DNA of 64,000 nucleotides, from NCBI RefSeq assembly GCF_900112405.1, contig NZ_FOLI01000001.1, forward strand, positions 434,001 through 498,000. Direction: 5' to 3'. The stretch comes from Fructobacillus durionis. Its GTDB lineage: Bacteria; Bacillota; Bacilli; Lactobacillales; Lactobacillaceae. Below are positions 33,779 through 42,766 of this stretch, in pieces. Both the position numbers and the translations under genes were made by a program. Every line of letters starts with the position of its first letter. Positions within the stretch are counted from its first letter, which is position 1. A model generated the notes under the pieces. The model saw only the letters and a list, made by a program, of their open reading frames with translations, was not told the origin of the DNA and did not search any database.

Positions 33779-34639
33779 TTATTTCTTCAAGAAAGCCAGC
33801 ATTGCAGCGTCGACTTCCTTATTTTCGTGGAGCTTCGAGTGTTGACCATCCGCCCCTGTAATCAGCTTCTCTTGGTAGGTTGATGGCGATTGGACGAAGT
33901 ACTTCAATGACTTCGACGAGTTATTATAAACGGTCGTATCGTTCTGGCCACTCCCCTGTGAATTACCATAAATGTTCAAGACCTGCACTGCGTGATCTTG
34001 GTAATAGTCCTTTAATGGTAAGAGTCGCTTGTAATAGGCCGTTTGGACACTAGGCAAACCTGAATCGTAAACCGTTGCCTTTGAATCCGGTTCCGTCAAC
34101 ATCAAGCCGTTATAGGTACCAGCTAAATCAATTTGCTTCTTAACAACTGGCAAAGAAGCACTGTCCGCCTTGGCCGTGTTCATTAGATAGTAAGCAATGG
34201 CCATATTTCCCATCGAGTGACCAACCAGGTTGACATTGTCGACCCCCTCTTTTTTCAGATTGGTCATAATGGTCTTCACCCAATCCGAGGTCTTTTCAAA
34301 GTCCTGGTTTTTATTATCGTCGAACTGTACCAAAACCAATGGGTTCTTATCAGACTTTTGAATGGCACGGCCCATTGAGACTTTTCCGTCATCTGATACG
34401 GTGACATCAATTCGACGGTTCGAATACCCTTCGTCAACCAGATACTGCGCCATCGACTTCTCGGCGTTACGAGAGGAGCCATAGCCATGGAAAAAGACCG
34501 TCGCCGTCTTACCCGAAACATCGGTTTTTTCGATATTCGTACTTTGCCGATGAGCTGCTAAAGTCTGGAAAGTAGCATAACCCACCAATATCAGCAAAAC
34601 CACAATCACAATTGTCATCAGATGGCTGTGTCTTTTCAT
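33779..34639 (-). CDS. DUF915 family alpha/beta hydrolase, membrane-anchored
   Basis: 286 residues. Hydrophobic segment at residues 8-28 acts as signal anchor, so the catalytic domain is outside the membrane. ATVFFHGYGSSRNAEKS is the oxyanion region and NLVGHSMGNMA the nucleophile elbow with the catalytic Ser. The His lies in DGQHSKLHEN. The family includes cell-surface hydrolases of lactobacilli; esterase activity is plausible, with no known substrate. Confidence 0.87.
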   Translation of the reverse strand: MKRHSHLMTIVIVVLLILVGYATFQTLAAHRQSTNIEKTDVSGKTATVFFHGYGSSRNAEKSMAQYLVDEGYSNRRIDVTVSDDGKVSMGRAIQKSDKNPLVLVQFDDNKNQDFEKTSDWVKTIMTNLKKEGVDNVNLVGHSMGNMAIAYYLMNTAKADSASLPVVKKQIDLAGTYNGLMLTEPDSKATVYDSGLPSVQTAYYKRLLPLKDYYQDHAVQVLNIYGNSQGSGQNDTTVYNNSSKSLKYFVQSPSTYQEKLITGADGQHSKLHENKEVDAAMLAFLKK

Positions 34640-35019
34640 TTCTGTCCTCCACTTATCTTCTATCTATTATACATGTTTTCCTTCGACGGCATTTTAAGTG
34701 GAGCAGACCCGATACTTTTTACGCTAAATTGCCCGCCTTAAATAAAAGGAGCACCTACAAAATTAGACAAAAAAGACGATATTATTCCTCACTATCCTTT
34801 TCTTTGACAGAGACGCTTTGCTTCTTTTCACCAGATTTTGAGATAAACAAGGTCAAATAACTTAGAAAAAGGCGCAAATTTAAAAGAATTTTCGCCTTCA
34901 ATAATTTGCACTTTGAACCGTGCCCGCCGTTTTTTAATTTAATAAAGTCAAAAGCCCCTCTCTCAGTCTTTCTATGAAAGCGTAAAAATCGACCGTTTAT
35001 TTGACATAAAAGCAATTAT
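34640..35019. other. Long intergenic stretch without a recognisable gene
   Basis: AT-rich, with no convincing coding or RNA element. A 77-codon minus-strand frame (34782-35015) has no ribosome site, biased composition and no recognisable domain; I do not call it. Confidence 0.5.
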
Positions 35020-35093
35020 TCTAATTTGTGTAAGCGCTTTCATTATTATTTTCTTCGTGCTAACCTACCGGTACAGACATGGAGGAAAAAATT
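35020..35093 (+). promoter_or_regulatory. Duplicated scrK-type promoter with cre box
   Basis: TGTAAGCGCTTTCA (about 35030-35043) fits the CcpA cre consensus. It is followed by CGTGCTAACC, TACCGGTACAGACAT and GGAGG. The same order and near-identical bases stand before the fructokinase gene at 51340 on the other strand, so one copy derives from the other. Confidence 0.8.
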
Positions 35094-35191
35094 ATGCTAC
35101 TTGAAAACATTGAAACGGACGTTCAAATTATGATTCGCCTGTTTCAACCGGACGGTGGGTATATTCCCAATAAAAGCCCAACGGAAAAATA
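35094..35191 (+). pseudogene. 32-codon ORF starting like fructokinase (promoter-duplication remnant)
   Basis: Begins MLLENIET after GGAGG, against MLLGSIEA in the intact fructokinase (50432-51340). After about eight codons similarity stops, and the frame ends 32 residues in, at PNKSPTEK. It lacks every ROK motif. It could be translated and serve as a leader for the downstream sugar genes, but the simplest view is a truncated duplicate. Confidence 0.6.
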
Positions 35192-35336
35192 GGAAATAGA
35201 ATATGAAAGCTTTATCATCCCAGATGATATTAGGGAACCTATGCCAGCGTTAACATCAGCTTTTTTCGGTAATTAGCATGGGCAAAAATGACGTCTTCGT
35301 CTCGCTTCCCTAATGAATCGTTAACAGGAGAGACCA

Positions 35337-36677
35337 ATGGAAAAAGAACATTCGATTACTCGAAAAGCTCGACCTCGTTTAACACAAAAGCAAATCTTCA
35401 TGATGACCTTCGGTTACTTCGGTACGCAAATTGCCTTCGCCATGCAAACCGGTACAATGGGTCGTATCTTTCAAACAATTGGCGCAGACCCTAACAAGCT
35501 CGGCTTCTTCTTCATCCTGCCACCCCTTGCCGGTCTGGTTGTTCAACCCTTAGTCGGTTACTTTTCAGACCGCACTTGGCATCACCGCTGGGGACGGAGA
35601 ATGCCCTACCTGATTGCAGGTACAGTTGTTTCCATGTTAGTCATGCTGCTATTACCCAATGCTGGATCACTAGGATTTGGTTATGGATCATTTGCCGCTT
35701 TGACATTTGGAGCCGTCGCTGTCCTCTTCATGGACTTAGCCTGTAATGTTTCCCAGCAACCCTTTAAAATGATTATTCCGGACATGGCCAACGAGGAGCA
35801 ATCGCAAACCCTCTGGTCCATGCAAAACGTCTGGGGCTCACTTGGTTCCCTAACTGCTTTTGGCGCTCCAATTCTATTGACAGCGCTTGGCATTTCAAAC
35901 ACAGCCAAACAGGGTGAAGTACCCCTTTCAGTACGAGTGTCCTTTTATGTAGCAGCCGCTATTTTAGGTCTCTCAACCATTTTTACCATCCGCAATGTGA
36001 AGGAATACAGCCCAGAAGAAATGCGGAGCTTCCAAGATGCCGAAGTCACGTCTTCATCCGATAAAGCATCCCTCTGGGAAATCTTAAAAAGCGCTCCCAA
36101 GACTTTTTGGCGCTTAGGCCTCTCAGCCTTCTTCGTTTGGGTGGCCATCCCCTACATGTGGACTTACTCAACGGGTGCCTTAGCAGAGAACATTTGGCAT
36201 ACTACGGACCCAACAAGTGCTGCCTTCCAGGCTGCCGGTAATTGGTTCGGCCTCTTGCAGGCAGTCTACTGTGCGGTCGCTATCCTTGTCGGCCTATTCT
36301 TTACCAAGCTGACAAAGCACACGCGTCGAATTGCCTATACCATTTCCCTATTCTTAGGTGCCCTTGGCTTCCTATTCATTGCTTTCGGACACAGCAAGGC
36401 GCTATCAATCGTTGCCTTCGTCTTGTTCGGTATCGCCTGGATTGCCATCATCACTGTGCCTTTCACCATCTTAACGAACTCCTTAAATGGTGAACACGAC
36501 GGCGCGCTCCTTGGCCTCTACAACTGTTTCATCTGTATTCCTCAGATTGTCGCATCTTCCATTTCATTCATGATTCTACCTGCACTTGGTGGATCGATGG
36601 CGAAGATGTTTTACATCTGTGCCAGCTGCTTCCTAATCGGAGGATTATCCATTTGGCTGGTGAAGGACGAGAAGTAG
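35337..36677 (+). CDS. MFS sugar transporter (SLC45/GPH-like), maltose/isomaltose uptake
   Basis: 446 residues with 12 helices. AGLVVQPLVGYFSDRTWHHR and WGRRMPYLIAG correspond to the MFS motif A of the sucrose/maltose H+ symporter group. AGGAGAG precedes the ATG. It lies 85 bases before an alpha-glucosidase gene and behind a cre-bearing promoter, so it probably imports an alpha-glucoside disaccharide or oligosaccharide without phosphorylation. The exact sugar is uncertain. Confidence 0.85.
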   Translation: MEKEHSITRKARPRLTQKQIFMMTFGYFGTQIAFAMQTGTMGRIFQTIGADPNKLGFFFILPPLAGLVVQPLVGYFSDRTWHHRWGRRMPYLIAGTVVSMLVMLLLPNAGSLGFGYGSFAALTFGAVAVLFMDLACNVSQQPFKMIIPDMANEEQSQTLWSMQNVWGSLGSLTAFGAPILLTALGISNTAKQGEVPLSVRVSFYVAAAILGLSTIFTIRNVKEYSPEEMRSFQDAEVTSSSDKASLWEILKSAPKTFWRLGLSAFFVWVAIPYMWTYSTGALAENIWHTTDPTSAAFQAAGNWFGLLQAVYCAVAILVGLFFTKLTKHTRRIAYTISLFLGALGFLFIAFGHSKALSIVAFVLFGIAWIAIITVPFTILTNSLNGEHDGALLGLYNCFICIPQIVASSISFMILPALGGSMAKMFYICASCFLIGGLSIWLVKDEK

Positions 36678-36762
36678 ACGCATCAAATAAACTTCGTTAT
36701 AATGGCATTCAATTGTTTTTATGACCTAACCCAAAACATTACCTTAATATGGAGGATTTATC

Positions 36763-38448
36763 ATGACAACGAATCAAACTAAGTGGTGGCAAAAGGCCGT
36801 CGTCTATCAAATTTACCCCCGTTCATTTCAAGATTCCAACAACGATGGAATTGGTGATTTGAAGGGAATTGAATCACGACTCGACTACGTTAAGAAATTA
36901 GGAGCCGACGTCATCTGGTTGAACCCAGTCTATGACTCACCAAACGAAGATAACGGTTATGACATCTCAGACTACGATGCCATTAACCCAGAATTCGGTA
37001 CCATGGAAGAATTCGATTCATTGCTTTCAGAAGCCCATGACCGTGGCATCAAGATTGTCATGGACTTGGTCGTTAACCACTCGTCATCACAGCACAAGTG
37101 GTTTATCGAGTCGAAGTCCTCAAAAGATTCTGACAAGCGCGACTTTTACATCTGGCGTGACCCTGTCGATGGCCATGAACCAAACAACTGGGGCTCATTC
37201 TTCTCAGGTTCAACTTGGAAGTATGATGAGAATACCGGTCAGTACTACCTCCACCTCTTTGCCGAAGGGCAACCAGACTTGAACTGGGAAAATGACAAAG
37301 TCCGTCAAACGGTCTTTGACATGATGAACCGCTGGGTGGATAAGGGAATCGATGGCTTCCGAATGGATGTTATCTCCCTTCTTTCAAAACCAGAAGGTCT
37401 TCCTGATGGTCCTGTTGCCGAGGGTGCAGAATACGCTAGCTCAAACGACATGGTTGCCAACGGTCCTAAGATTCACGACTACATTCAAGAAATGCGTCAA
37501 AAGGTTTTGAATAACGCGGACATCATGACAGTTGGTGAAGCATCGAACGTTAATATTAAAAATGCGAAGCGTTACGCAGCCGCCGATGGTTCCGAGTTAA
37601 ACATGGTCTTCCAGTTCGAACACATGGACTTGGATCAAAACCCTAATCCTAATCTCGGTAAATGGGACAACGCCCCTCTTTACCTCCCTAAGTTAAAGGA
37701 AAACTTGACCAAGTGGCAAACCGAGCTAGCTGGTGTTGCATGGAACTCTCTTTACTGGGAAAACCACGATCAACCACGTTCTGTCTCCCGCTTTGGTTCA
37801 GACGCACCTGAATTCCGTGTGAAGTCCGCTAAGATGTTAGCAACCCTCTTGCACTTTATGCAAGGAACGCCGTACATCTACCAGGGACAAGAAATTGGAA
37901 TGACCAATGCCAACAACTTGGCCTGGGAAGACTTTAACGACATCGAAATCAAGAACGCCCGTAAGTACCTGGTGGAACGCGATGGCTTGATTGATGCTGA
38001 TACCCTCCTCGACTATGTTCACTATAAGGGTCGTGACAATGCACGTACCCCAATGCAATGGACGGATGGTGAAAACGCCGGCTTTACCGAAGGCACTCCT
38101 TGGTTGAAGCTCAATGATAACTTCGACAAAATTAACGTTGATCAAGCATTGAATGATGAAAACTCAATCTTCTACCACTACCAACAACTCATCAAGTTCC
38201 GTCACGACTTGGATATCGTCACGACTGGCCGCTATGAATTACTCGACCCTGAAGACGAACAAGTTTATGCCTACAAGCGTGTTGGTGAAGGCGAAGAGTT
38301 ACTTATCATTAACTCATTTGCTGAAGAAACACTTGAACGTGACTACCAAGTGCCAGCAAACGCTGAACTCCTAATCTCAAACTACGAGGATGACATGGGC
38401 ACAGAATTACGTCCATACGAATCCAAGGTTTACCGTATTCAAAAGTAA
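36763..38448 (+). CDS. malL: GH13 alpha-glucosidase (oligo-1,6-glucosidase type)
   Basis: 561 residues. The three catalytic acids are Asp202 (FRMDVIS), Glu259 (TVGEAS) and Asp336 (ENHDQPRS). The residue after the nucleophile is Val203; in this subfamily (GH13_31) Val there goes with alpha-1,6 linkages and Thr with alpha-1,4. No signal peptide, so it acts inside the cell on sugars brought in by the transporter upstream, releasing glucose. GGAGG precedes the ATG. A dextran glucosidase is the nearest alternative. Confidence 0.92.
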   Translation: MTTNQTKWWQKAVVYQIYPRSFQDSNNDGIGDLKGIESRLDYVKKLGADVIWLNPVYDSPNEDNGYDISDYDAINPEFGTMEEFDSLLSEAHDRGIKIVMDLVVNHSSSQHKWFIESKSSKDSDKRDFYIWRDPVDGHEPNNWGSFFSGSTWKYDENTGQYYLHLFAEGQPDLNWENDKVRQTVFDMMNRWVDKGIDGFRMDVISLLSKPEGLPDGPVAEGAEYASSNDMVANGPKIHDYIQEMRQKVLNNADIMTVGEASNVNIKNAKRYAAADGSELNMVFQFEHMDLDQNPNPNLGKWDNAPLYLPKLKENLTKWQTELAGVAWNSLYWENHDQPRSVSRFGSDAPEFRVKSAKMLATLLHFMQGTPYIYQGQEIGMTNANNLAWEDFNDIEIKNARKYLVERDGLIDADTLLDYVHYKGRDNARTPMQWTDGENAGFTEGTPWLKLNDNFDKINVDQALNDENSIFYHYQQLIKFRHDLDIVTTGRYELLDPEDEQVYAYKRVGEGEELLIINSFAEETLERDYQVPANAELLISNYEDDMGTELRPYESKVYRIQK

Positions 38449-38455
38449 ACAAATA

Positions 38456-38491
38456 AAAACCGCTGAGTCTTCATTGACCCAACGGTTTTTT
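38456..38491 (+). terminator. Intrinsic terminator after malL
   Basis: AAACCG and CGGTTT bracket TGAGTC/GACCCA, with a T-run at the end. Confidence 0.75.
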
Positions 38492-38513
38492 TATTGATTT
38501 AAAAATGAACGAA

Positions 38514-38906
38514 TTAAAGATCACCATTGATGAAATGGTTTCGTCCCATTCCAAATGACCAGTCTTCGGCATGGTTTGTTGCAAAAGTAATGATAACATC
38601 TTCAGGACGGACGCCCGCCTTTTCAGAAAGTGCAGCCACTAGTTGCTTCGTGAAAGCCTTCTTAGCTGGCATTGGGCGTGGTGTTGACAAAACAGTGAAG
38701 AACAAGGCCTTCTTTGTCCGGTCATAACCCAAACCAACGTCTTGCAAGCATAGTTCGTAGTCTTCGTGCTGTGTCACGATTTGGAAACGGTCACGGTCAG
38801 GCAATGACAATGTTTCCTTCGCAACATCAAAAGATACTTGCATCAAGTTTTTAATTTCGTCTGGTGAGTATTGACCCTTCACCATATCGATTTTCATAAG
38901 TGGCAT
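38514..38906 (-). CDS. Tautomerase family protein
   Basis: 130 residues, longer than 4-oxalocrotonate tautomerase (about 62) and close to the MSAD/Tautomerase_2 group. The catalytic amino-terminal proline is Pro2 (MPLMKIDMVKGQYS). The second half, VLSTPRPMPAKKAFTKQLVA then ALSEKAGVRPEDVIITF, repeats the fold. The native substrate is not known. Monocistronic. Confidence 0.85.
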   Translation of the reverse strand: MPLMKIDMVKGQYSPDEIKNLMQVSFDVAKETLSLPDRDRFQIVTQHEDYELCLQDVGLGYDRTKKALFFTVLSTPRPMPAKKAFTKQLVAALSEKAGVRPEDVIITFATNHAEDWSFGMGRNHFINGDL

Positions 38907-38996
38907 AATTCGGCTCCTTTTGTTTCATACAATACATCTACCTTAGCACAAACAGAGCACAATCGTATTATAAAATTTCAATTTTAATCCTTATGA

Positions 38997-39788
38997 TTAA
39001 GACTTTTTGATGTTTGCGTACTTTGAAAGTTTCCCATCGCTTAAATTAGCCAATTGATCCATCAAAGCGTTCTTAAAAGTCGCGGGTCCTTCAACCGCTT
39101 GATTCTGAACCGCCATATCAGCGGCCACCGGCAAGATGCTAGCAGCCTGTACGACTTTCTCCAAAGTCGTCCCCTGTGCCAGGCCAAGGGCCAAGATACC
39201 ATCCAAGGCATCCCCCATCCCAACGTTGACCGCTAGGTACGGATGACCATTGTCAATTTCATAGACGGTTTCGCCATCTGTTACCACGTCCTTAGCACCT
39301 GAAATCACCAGAATGGCGCCAGAGACTTTGGCATAGGCCTTCGCCGTTTCAACCGCGTTAGCCGCACTGGTGGAGTCAATGCCAAGGGCAGAAGCTTCGC
39401 CGGAAAGTAAGGCTGCAATTTCGCTCAAGTTCCCTCGAATGACCGTGGGCTGGACTTTTTCGACTAAGGTTAAGGCTTGCTGGCGACGAAGGTCCGAAGC
39501 GCCAGCCCCAACCGGATCAAAGACAACGGGCTTGCCCAACTTCTTCGCCGTTTGGCCAAGGTGAATTAGGCGGTCATGGCCAGCAGCAGTGATTGTTCCC
39601 ATATTAATGACAACGGCAGAAGCCAGTGAAACCAAGGCGTCGTCATCACGTGCGTCATCCCCAACCAGCGGAGATCCCCCCAGGTAAGAAATGACATCCG
39701 CTACCAACTGTTCGGTCACATGGTTGCCATTCATCATCACCATCGCCGGCTGAGTGTGCATGACTTCTAAAATATCGTTATTCTTCAT
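38997..39788 (-). CDS. thiM: Hydroxyethylthiazole kinase
   Basis: 263 residues. Phosphorylates the thiazole moiety for thiamine salvage. PVVFDPVGAGASDLRRQQAL and VIRGNLSEIAALLSGE are the ATP and substrate sites, and GMGDALDGI the catalytic loop (normally GTGC or similar; here GMGD-A). The start overlaps the thiDE end by 11 bases, so it is the last gene of tenA-thiDE-thiM. Confidence 0.93.
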   Translation of the reverse strand: MKNNDILEVMHTQPAMVMMNGNHVTEQLVADVISYLGGSPLVGDDARDDDALVSLASAVVINMGTITAAGHDRLIHLGQTAKKLGKPVVFDPVGAGASDLRRQQALTLVEKVQPTVIRGNLSEIAALLSGEASALGIDSTSAANAVETAKAYAKVSGAILVISGAKDVVTDGETVYEIDNGHPYLAVNVGMGDALDGILALGLAQGTTLEKVVQAASILPVAADMAVQNQAVEGPATFKNALMDQLANLSDGKLSKYANIKKS

Positions 39789-41325
39789 TTTCCTTAATGT
39801 CCTTTCCAGTAAATTCAGCGACTGTTTCCACCAAATTTCGACTCTTCGTAAAGGCCGAAATGGCTGCTAGTCCATCGGCCCCGGCCGCTCGAATGGCTTT
39901 GGCATTGCTCTCGCCTACACCACCAATTGCCACAACTGGCAGGTCACTGGCTTGCTTGACAGCTGCTAAGCCCTTTAGTCCGATTGGTGCCTTGGCATCC
40001 TTCTTCGTTGTCGTGGCAAATACCGGTCCAACACCGATGTAGGATAGGTACTGCTGAACCTTCTGACTTTCTTGTTCTTCAGCTAAGTTTAATACCGAAA
40101 GGCCGATTAATAGCTGAGGGGCCCGTTGGGCAATCTCGGCCACATCACTATCCGACTGACCAACGTGAACACCATCGGCATTCAATGCAATGGCTAGGTC
40201 CACATCGTCATCGATGAAGAAGAGCACGTCGTAGGCCCAACAGATGTCACGCAATTGCTTACCAATTCGTAACCGTTCGTCAAAAGTCTTCTCTGCCCCA
40301 CCCTTTTCACGGTATTGGACTAGGGTAATGCCAGCTGCGCAGGCATCGCGAACAATATCGACTAGCGCCTGCTCGGATTCCCCCACATTGGCAAGCCCGA
40401 CAACAAACTGGCAGGCCCAGGCGTCTTTTGGCAATTGCTTTCGAAAGACGTTTGGGTCCGTCCATAAGCCATGGTTCAAAGGTCCGTGACCATGGCCGAT
40501 ATAGAGGGGATGGCCAATGATCTGGTTCATGTAACGGTGCCCCATTAAGATGGCCTTTTTAAGAGACATCCCCTTCGCCAGTTGAGAAGTAATAGCTGCC
40601 GAGAGCGTGTCGCCAGTTCCATGCTTGCGCTTTCCCGGGACTTTGATTCCTTCCAGAACAAAGTGCTCGTCTCCTAAGGCGATGTAATCTAAGACCGCTG
40701 TATCCGACAGGTGGCCGCCCTTCACCATGACGTTTTGAACACCTAGCGCCTGAATCTTAACGGCCGCCTGCTTCATGTCTTCCAAGTTTCGAATCGCCAT
40801 ACCAGCCAGTAATTCGGCTTCGGGGATGTTTGGCGTAATCAATTCAGCTAAGGGTAGTAGCTCACTCTTCAAAGCCTGCACACCAGCTTCATCTAAGAGG
40901 GCAGCGCCCCCTTTTGCCACCATGACTGGATCAAGAATAAGGTGCTGAATCTGGTACTCCCGAATATTTCTCGCCACCGCCTTCACTCGCTCCGCATCAA
41001 AGAGCGCCCCCGTTTTTGCCGCCCGCACATCAAAGTCGGCCATGACCGCCGCGAACTGCCCATCAATCATGTCCACCGAAGCAGGCTGGGCTGCGTCCAC
41101 ACCCAAGGTGTTTTGGGCCGTTAGTCCGACGACAACTGTCGTCGAAAAGACTTGATGGGCCTCCATGGTTTTCATGTCGGCTTGCAGACCTGCCCCGCCA
41201 CCGGAATCAGATCCAGCGATGGTCAAGGCTGTCGGGTACTGCCGGTCAGCATCCGAAAAATCAACCGCCGTCAATAACTCAATTGATTCCGATTCATCCA
41301 AAGTTTTCTCACCTCTTCTTACCAT
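39778..41325 (-). CDS. Bifunctional HMP(-P) kinase / thiamine phosphate synthase fusion (ThiD-ThiE)
   Basis: 515 residues from the ATG at 41325, chosen because GGAGG stands seven bases upstream within tenA. A reading starting at 41409 is possible but would overlap tenA by 100 bases. The N-terminal half is ThiD: TIAGSDSGGGAGLQADMKT and KRKHGTGDTLSAAI. The C-terminal half (from about residue 305) is ThiE: VQYREKGG, DDDVDLAIALNADGVHVGQSD, GVGPVFATTTK and VAIGGV. One chain thus makes HMP-PP and joins it to thiazole phosphate. The fusion is in the order of the reaction. Confidence 0.92.
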   Translation of the reverse strand: MVRRGEKTLDESESIELLTAVDFSDADRQYPTALTIAGSDSGGGAGLQADMKTMEAHQVFSTTVVVGLTAQNTLGVDAAQPASVDMIDGQFAAVMADFDVRAAKTGALFDAERVKAVARNIREYQIQHLILDPVMVAKGGAALLDEAGVQALKSELLPLAELITPNIPEAELLAGMAIRNLEDMKQAAVKIQALGVQNVMVKGGHLSDTAVLDYIALGDEHFVLEGIKVPGKRKHGTGDTLSAAITSQLAKGMSLKKAILMGHRYMNQIIGHPLYIGHGHGPLNHGLWTDPNVFRKQLPKDAWACQFVVGLANVGESEQALVDIVRDACAAGITLVQYREKGGAEKTFDERLRIGKQLRDICWAYDVLFFIDDDVDLAIALNADGVHVGQSDSDVAEIAQRAPQLLIGLSVLNLAEEQESQKVQQYLSYIGVGPVFATTTKKDAKAPIGLKGLAAVKQASDLPVVAIGGVGESNAKAIRAAGADGLAAISAFTKSRNLVETVAEFTGKDIKENEE

Positions 41326-41971
41326 CTTGGACCTCCATTGCCTGAGCAAAGAAATCGTTTTCAAACTGCACGGATTGGTAGAAGGCGGTGAGTCCTTGTT
41401 GGCGAACATCTTCTGAGACTTTTTCAGCTTCTTTGTCTAGCGCTGCTAATAAGTCACGGGTGACCTGGCCATCCGTTCCTTTGTAGAAGTCAAACCACTC
41501 GAAGAATGGGTTACCTGGCTTCATCTTGCCATCTTCAATCAAGCGCTCCGCTAAGTAACCATACACGTAAGGGCAGCCGGCTAATGCGGAAAGGGATACA
41601 AAATTCCCCTTCTTGTCTGATTCATCCAAGTGGTTTAAGTAGCCGGTCGTGGCTGGCAACCAGTCCTTTACCACCTGCACCTGATTGATATCCGTGACTT
41701 CCTTAGCCAAAATGTCCATCATCTGGTGTGGCTCCGTGTCCTGGTCCCCCTGGAACTGCAAAAGAGTCTCCGTTTCAATCTTGTAGGACTTCAAAACCTT
41801 CGTAAACATTGGCAAAAAATGATCTAAATAGATGTTGTCCTGATAAATGTAATTCAAGAGCGGTTCAGCTAAAATCTCTCCCCGCTCACAAGCTTTGATG
41901 AAGTCGTTCTCGTAGAAACTTGGCAAAGCCTCCTTCATTACTCCCTCAATCTGCTTCACATATGTTCCCAT
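41309..41971 (-). CDS. tenA: TenA-type thiaminase II / aminopyrimidine aminohydrolase
   Basis: 220 residues, AGGAGG before the ATG. TenA fold with LLNYIYQDNIYLDHFLPMFT near the front and the KKGNFVSLSALAGCPYVYGY block, which carries the active-site cysteine (about Cys136) and tyrosine. It recovers HMP from degraded thiamine for ThiD. First gene of the operon, behind a TPP riboswitch. Confidence 0.92.
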   Translation of the reverse strand: MGTYVKQIEGVMKEALPSFYENDFIKACERGEILAEPLLNYIYQDNIYLDHFLPMFTKVLKSYKIETETLLQFQGDQDTEPHQMMDILAKEVTDINQVQVVKDWLPATTGYLNHLDESDKKGNFVSLSALAGCPYVYGYLAERLIEDGKMKPGNPFFEWFDFYKGTDGQVTRDLLAALDKEAEKVSEDVRQQGLTAFYQSVQFENDFFAQAMEVQDGKKR

Positions 41972-42011
41972 GACATCCTCCTATGGCACCTTGGCCAGAA
42001 ATTTTTGACAA

Positions 42012-42040
42012 TAAAAAAGTCCCTGGCTAAAAGCCAAGGA
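42012..42040 (-). terminator. TPP-riboswitch terminator before tenA
   Basis: On the minus strand GTCCTTGGC pairs with GCCAGGGAC around TTTTA, then TTTTTT. Confidence 0.88.
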
Positions 42041-42075
42041 CGTCATGAACGTTAAAAAAGACAGTATCCTGCCAA

Positions 42076-42150
42076 ATCGTTCCCTGCGTCCGTACTAACG
42101 GCTTCAGGTTCAATGGGTATAATCTCAGCACAAAGGCACCCCAAGATTTC
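42076..42150 (-). ncRNA. TPP riboswitch upstream of tenA-thiDE-thiM
   Basis: On the minus strand: GGGGTGCC, GTGCTGAGATTATACCC, ATTGAACCTG, and GACGCAGGGAACG, the THI-box blocks in order. Confidence 0.95.
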
Positions 42151-42239
42151 TATTGTCGAAAAGAGTATAGCATAGCCCCTGTAAAAAGCACAAGCAGCAA
42201 ATTTTCTATAAATTTCTCTTGTCAGAATCGAAAAAATAG

Positions 42240-42269
42240 TTAAAATAATAAGTATACTTATTATTTTAA
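42240..42269. promoter_or_regulatory. 30-base perfect palindrome before a MarR gene
   Basis: TTAAAATAATAAGTA is followed at once by its exact reverse complement. It ends four bases before the AAGGA ribosome site of the MarR gene, so repressor binding would block transcription and perhaps translation. Very likely the autoregulatory operator. Confidence 0.8.
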
Positions 42270-42282
42270 AAGGATGATTCTC

Positions 42283-42720
42283 ATGGCATCGAATGAAGAA
42301 TTACAAGCTTTCCAAAACTCAACTTCACAAACCTTTTTCGCCCTTTATACGGACTGGTTCCGCCAAATGAAGAGCCAGCTCCGTCGTATCGGCCTGACCC
42401 ACCCTCAGGTTCAGGTTCTTGCTGCCTTGCAAGAACTGAATCTAAAAGAAGATGAGGTCACTCAGGTCATGGTTGCCAAAAAAGCAGACATTGACCCCAT
42501 GACGGCTTCCGCCATCATTACCAAATTAGCCCGTGCTGACTACCTCGATCGCTTTCCTGGTAAGAAGAAGGCGCGAACAAAGGCCCTTCGGATTAACGCC
42601 AATGGTCAGGCCCACTTAGATGAAGCCCTAGCCATCCTGTCCGACTTTGAAAAGGACTACTGGAAGGATCAAAATCCAAACCGTCAAGCCCTTATCGAAG
42701 CAGCTAAAAAATCACTCTAA
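42283..42720 (+). CDS. MarR family transcriptional regulator
   Basis: 145 residues from the ATG at 42283 (AAGGA eight bases upstream); another ATG three codons earlier overlaps that site. Winged helix at about 40-100: ADIDPMTASAIITKLARADY then LDRFPGKKKARTKALRINAN, with a basic wing. No gene follows on this strand, so its targets are elsewhere or are the divergent thiamine unit; its own promoter carries the palindrome at 42240-42269. Confidence 0.87.
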   Translation: MASNEELQAFQNSTSQTFFALYTDWFRQMKSQLRRIGLTHPQVQVLAALQELNLKEDEVTQVMVAKKADIDPMTASAIITKLARADYLDRFPGKKKARTKALRINANGQAHLDEALAILSDFEKDYWKDQNPNRQALIEAAKKSL

Positions 42721-42727
42721 TTAACAA

Positions 42728-42758
42728 GAAAACCGCCGGAATATCTCCGACGGTTTTT
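42728..42758. terminator. Bidirectional terminator between marR and uhpT-like gene
   Basis: AAACCGCCGGA pairs with CTCCGACGGTTT, with T-rich ends. Confidence 0.75.
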
Positions 42759-42766
42759 ATTTGTCA

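Noticed and set aside
34782-35015. 77-codon minus-strand ORF in the gap before the sugar transporter
   Set aside because: No ribosome site, no recognisable fold, low-complexity basic composition, and flanked by AT-rich sequence.
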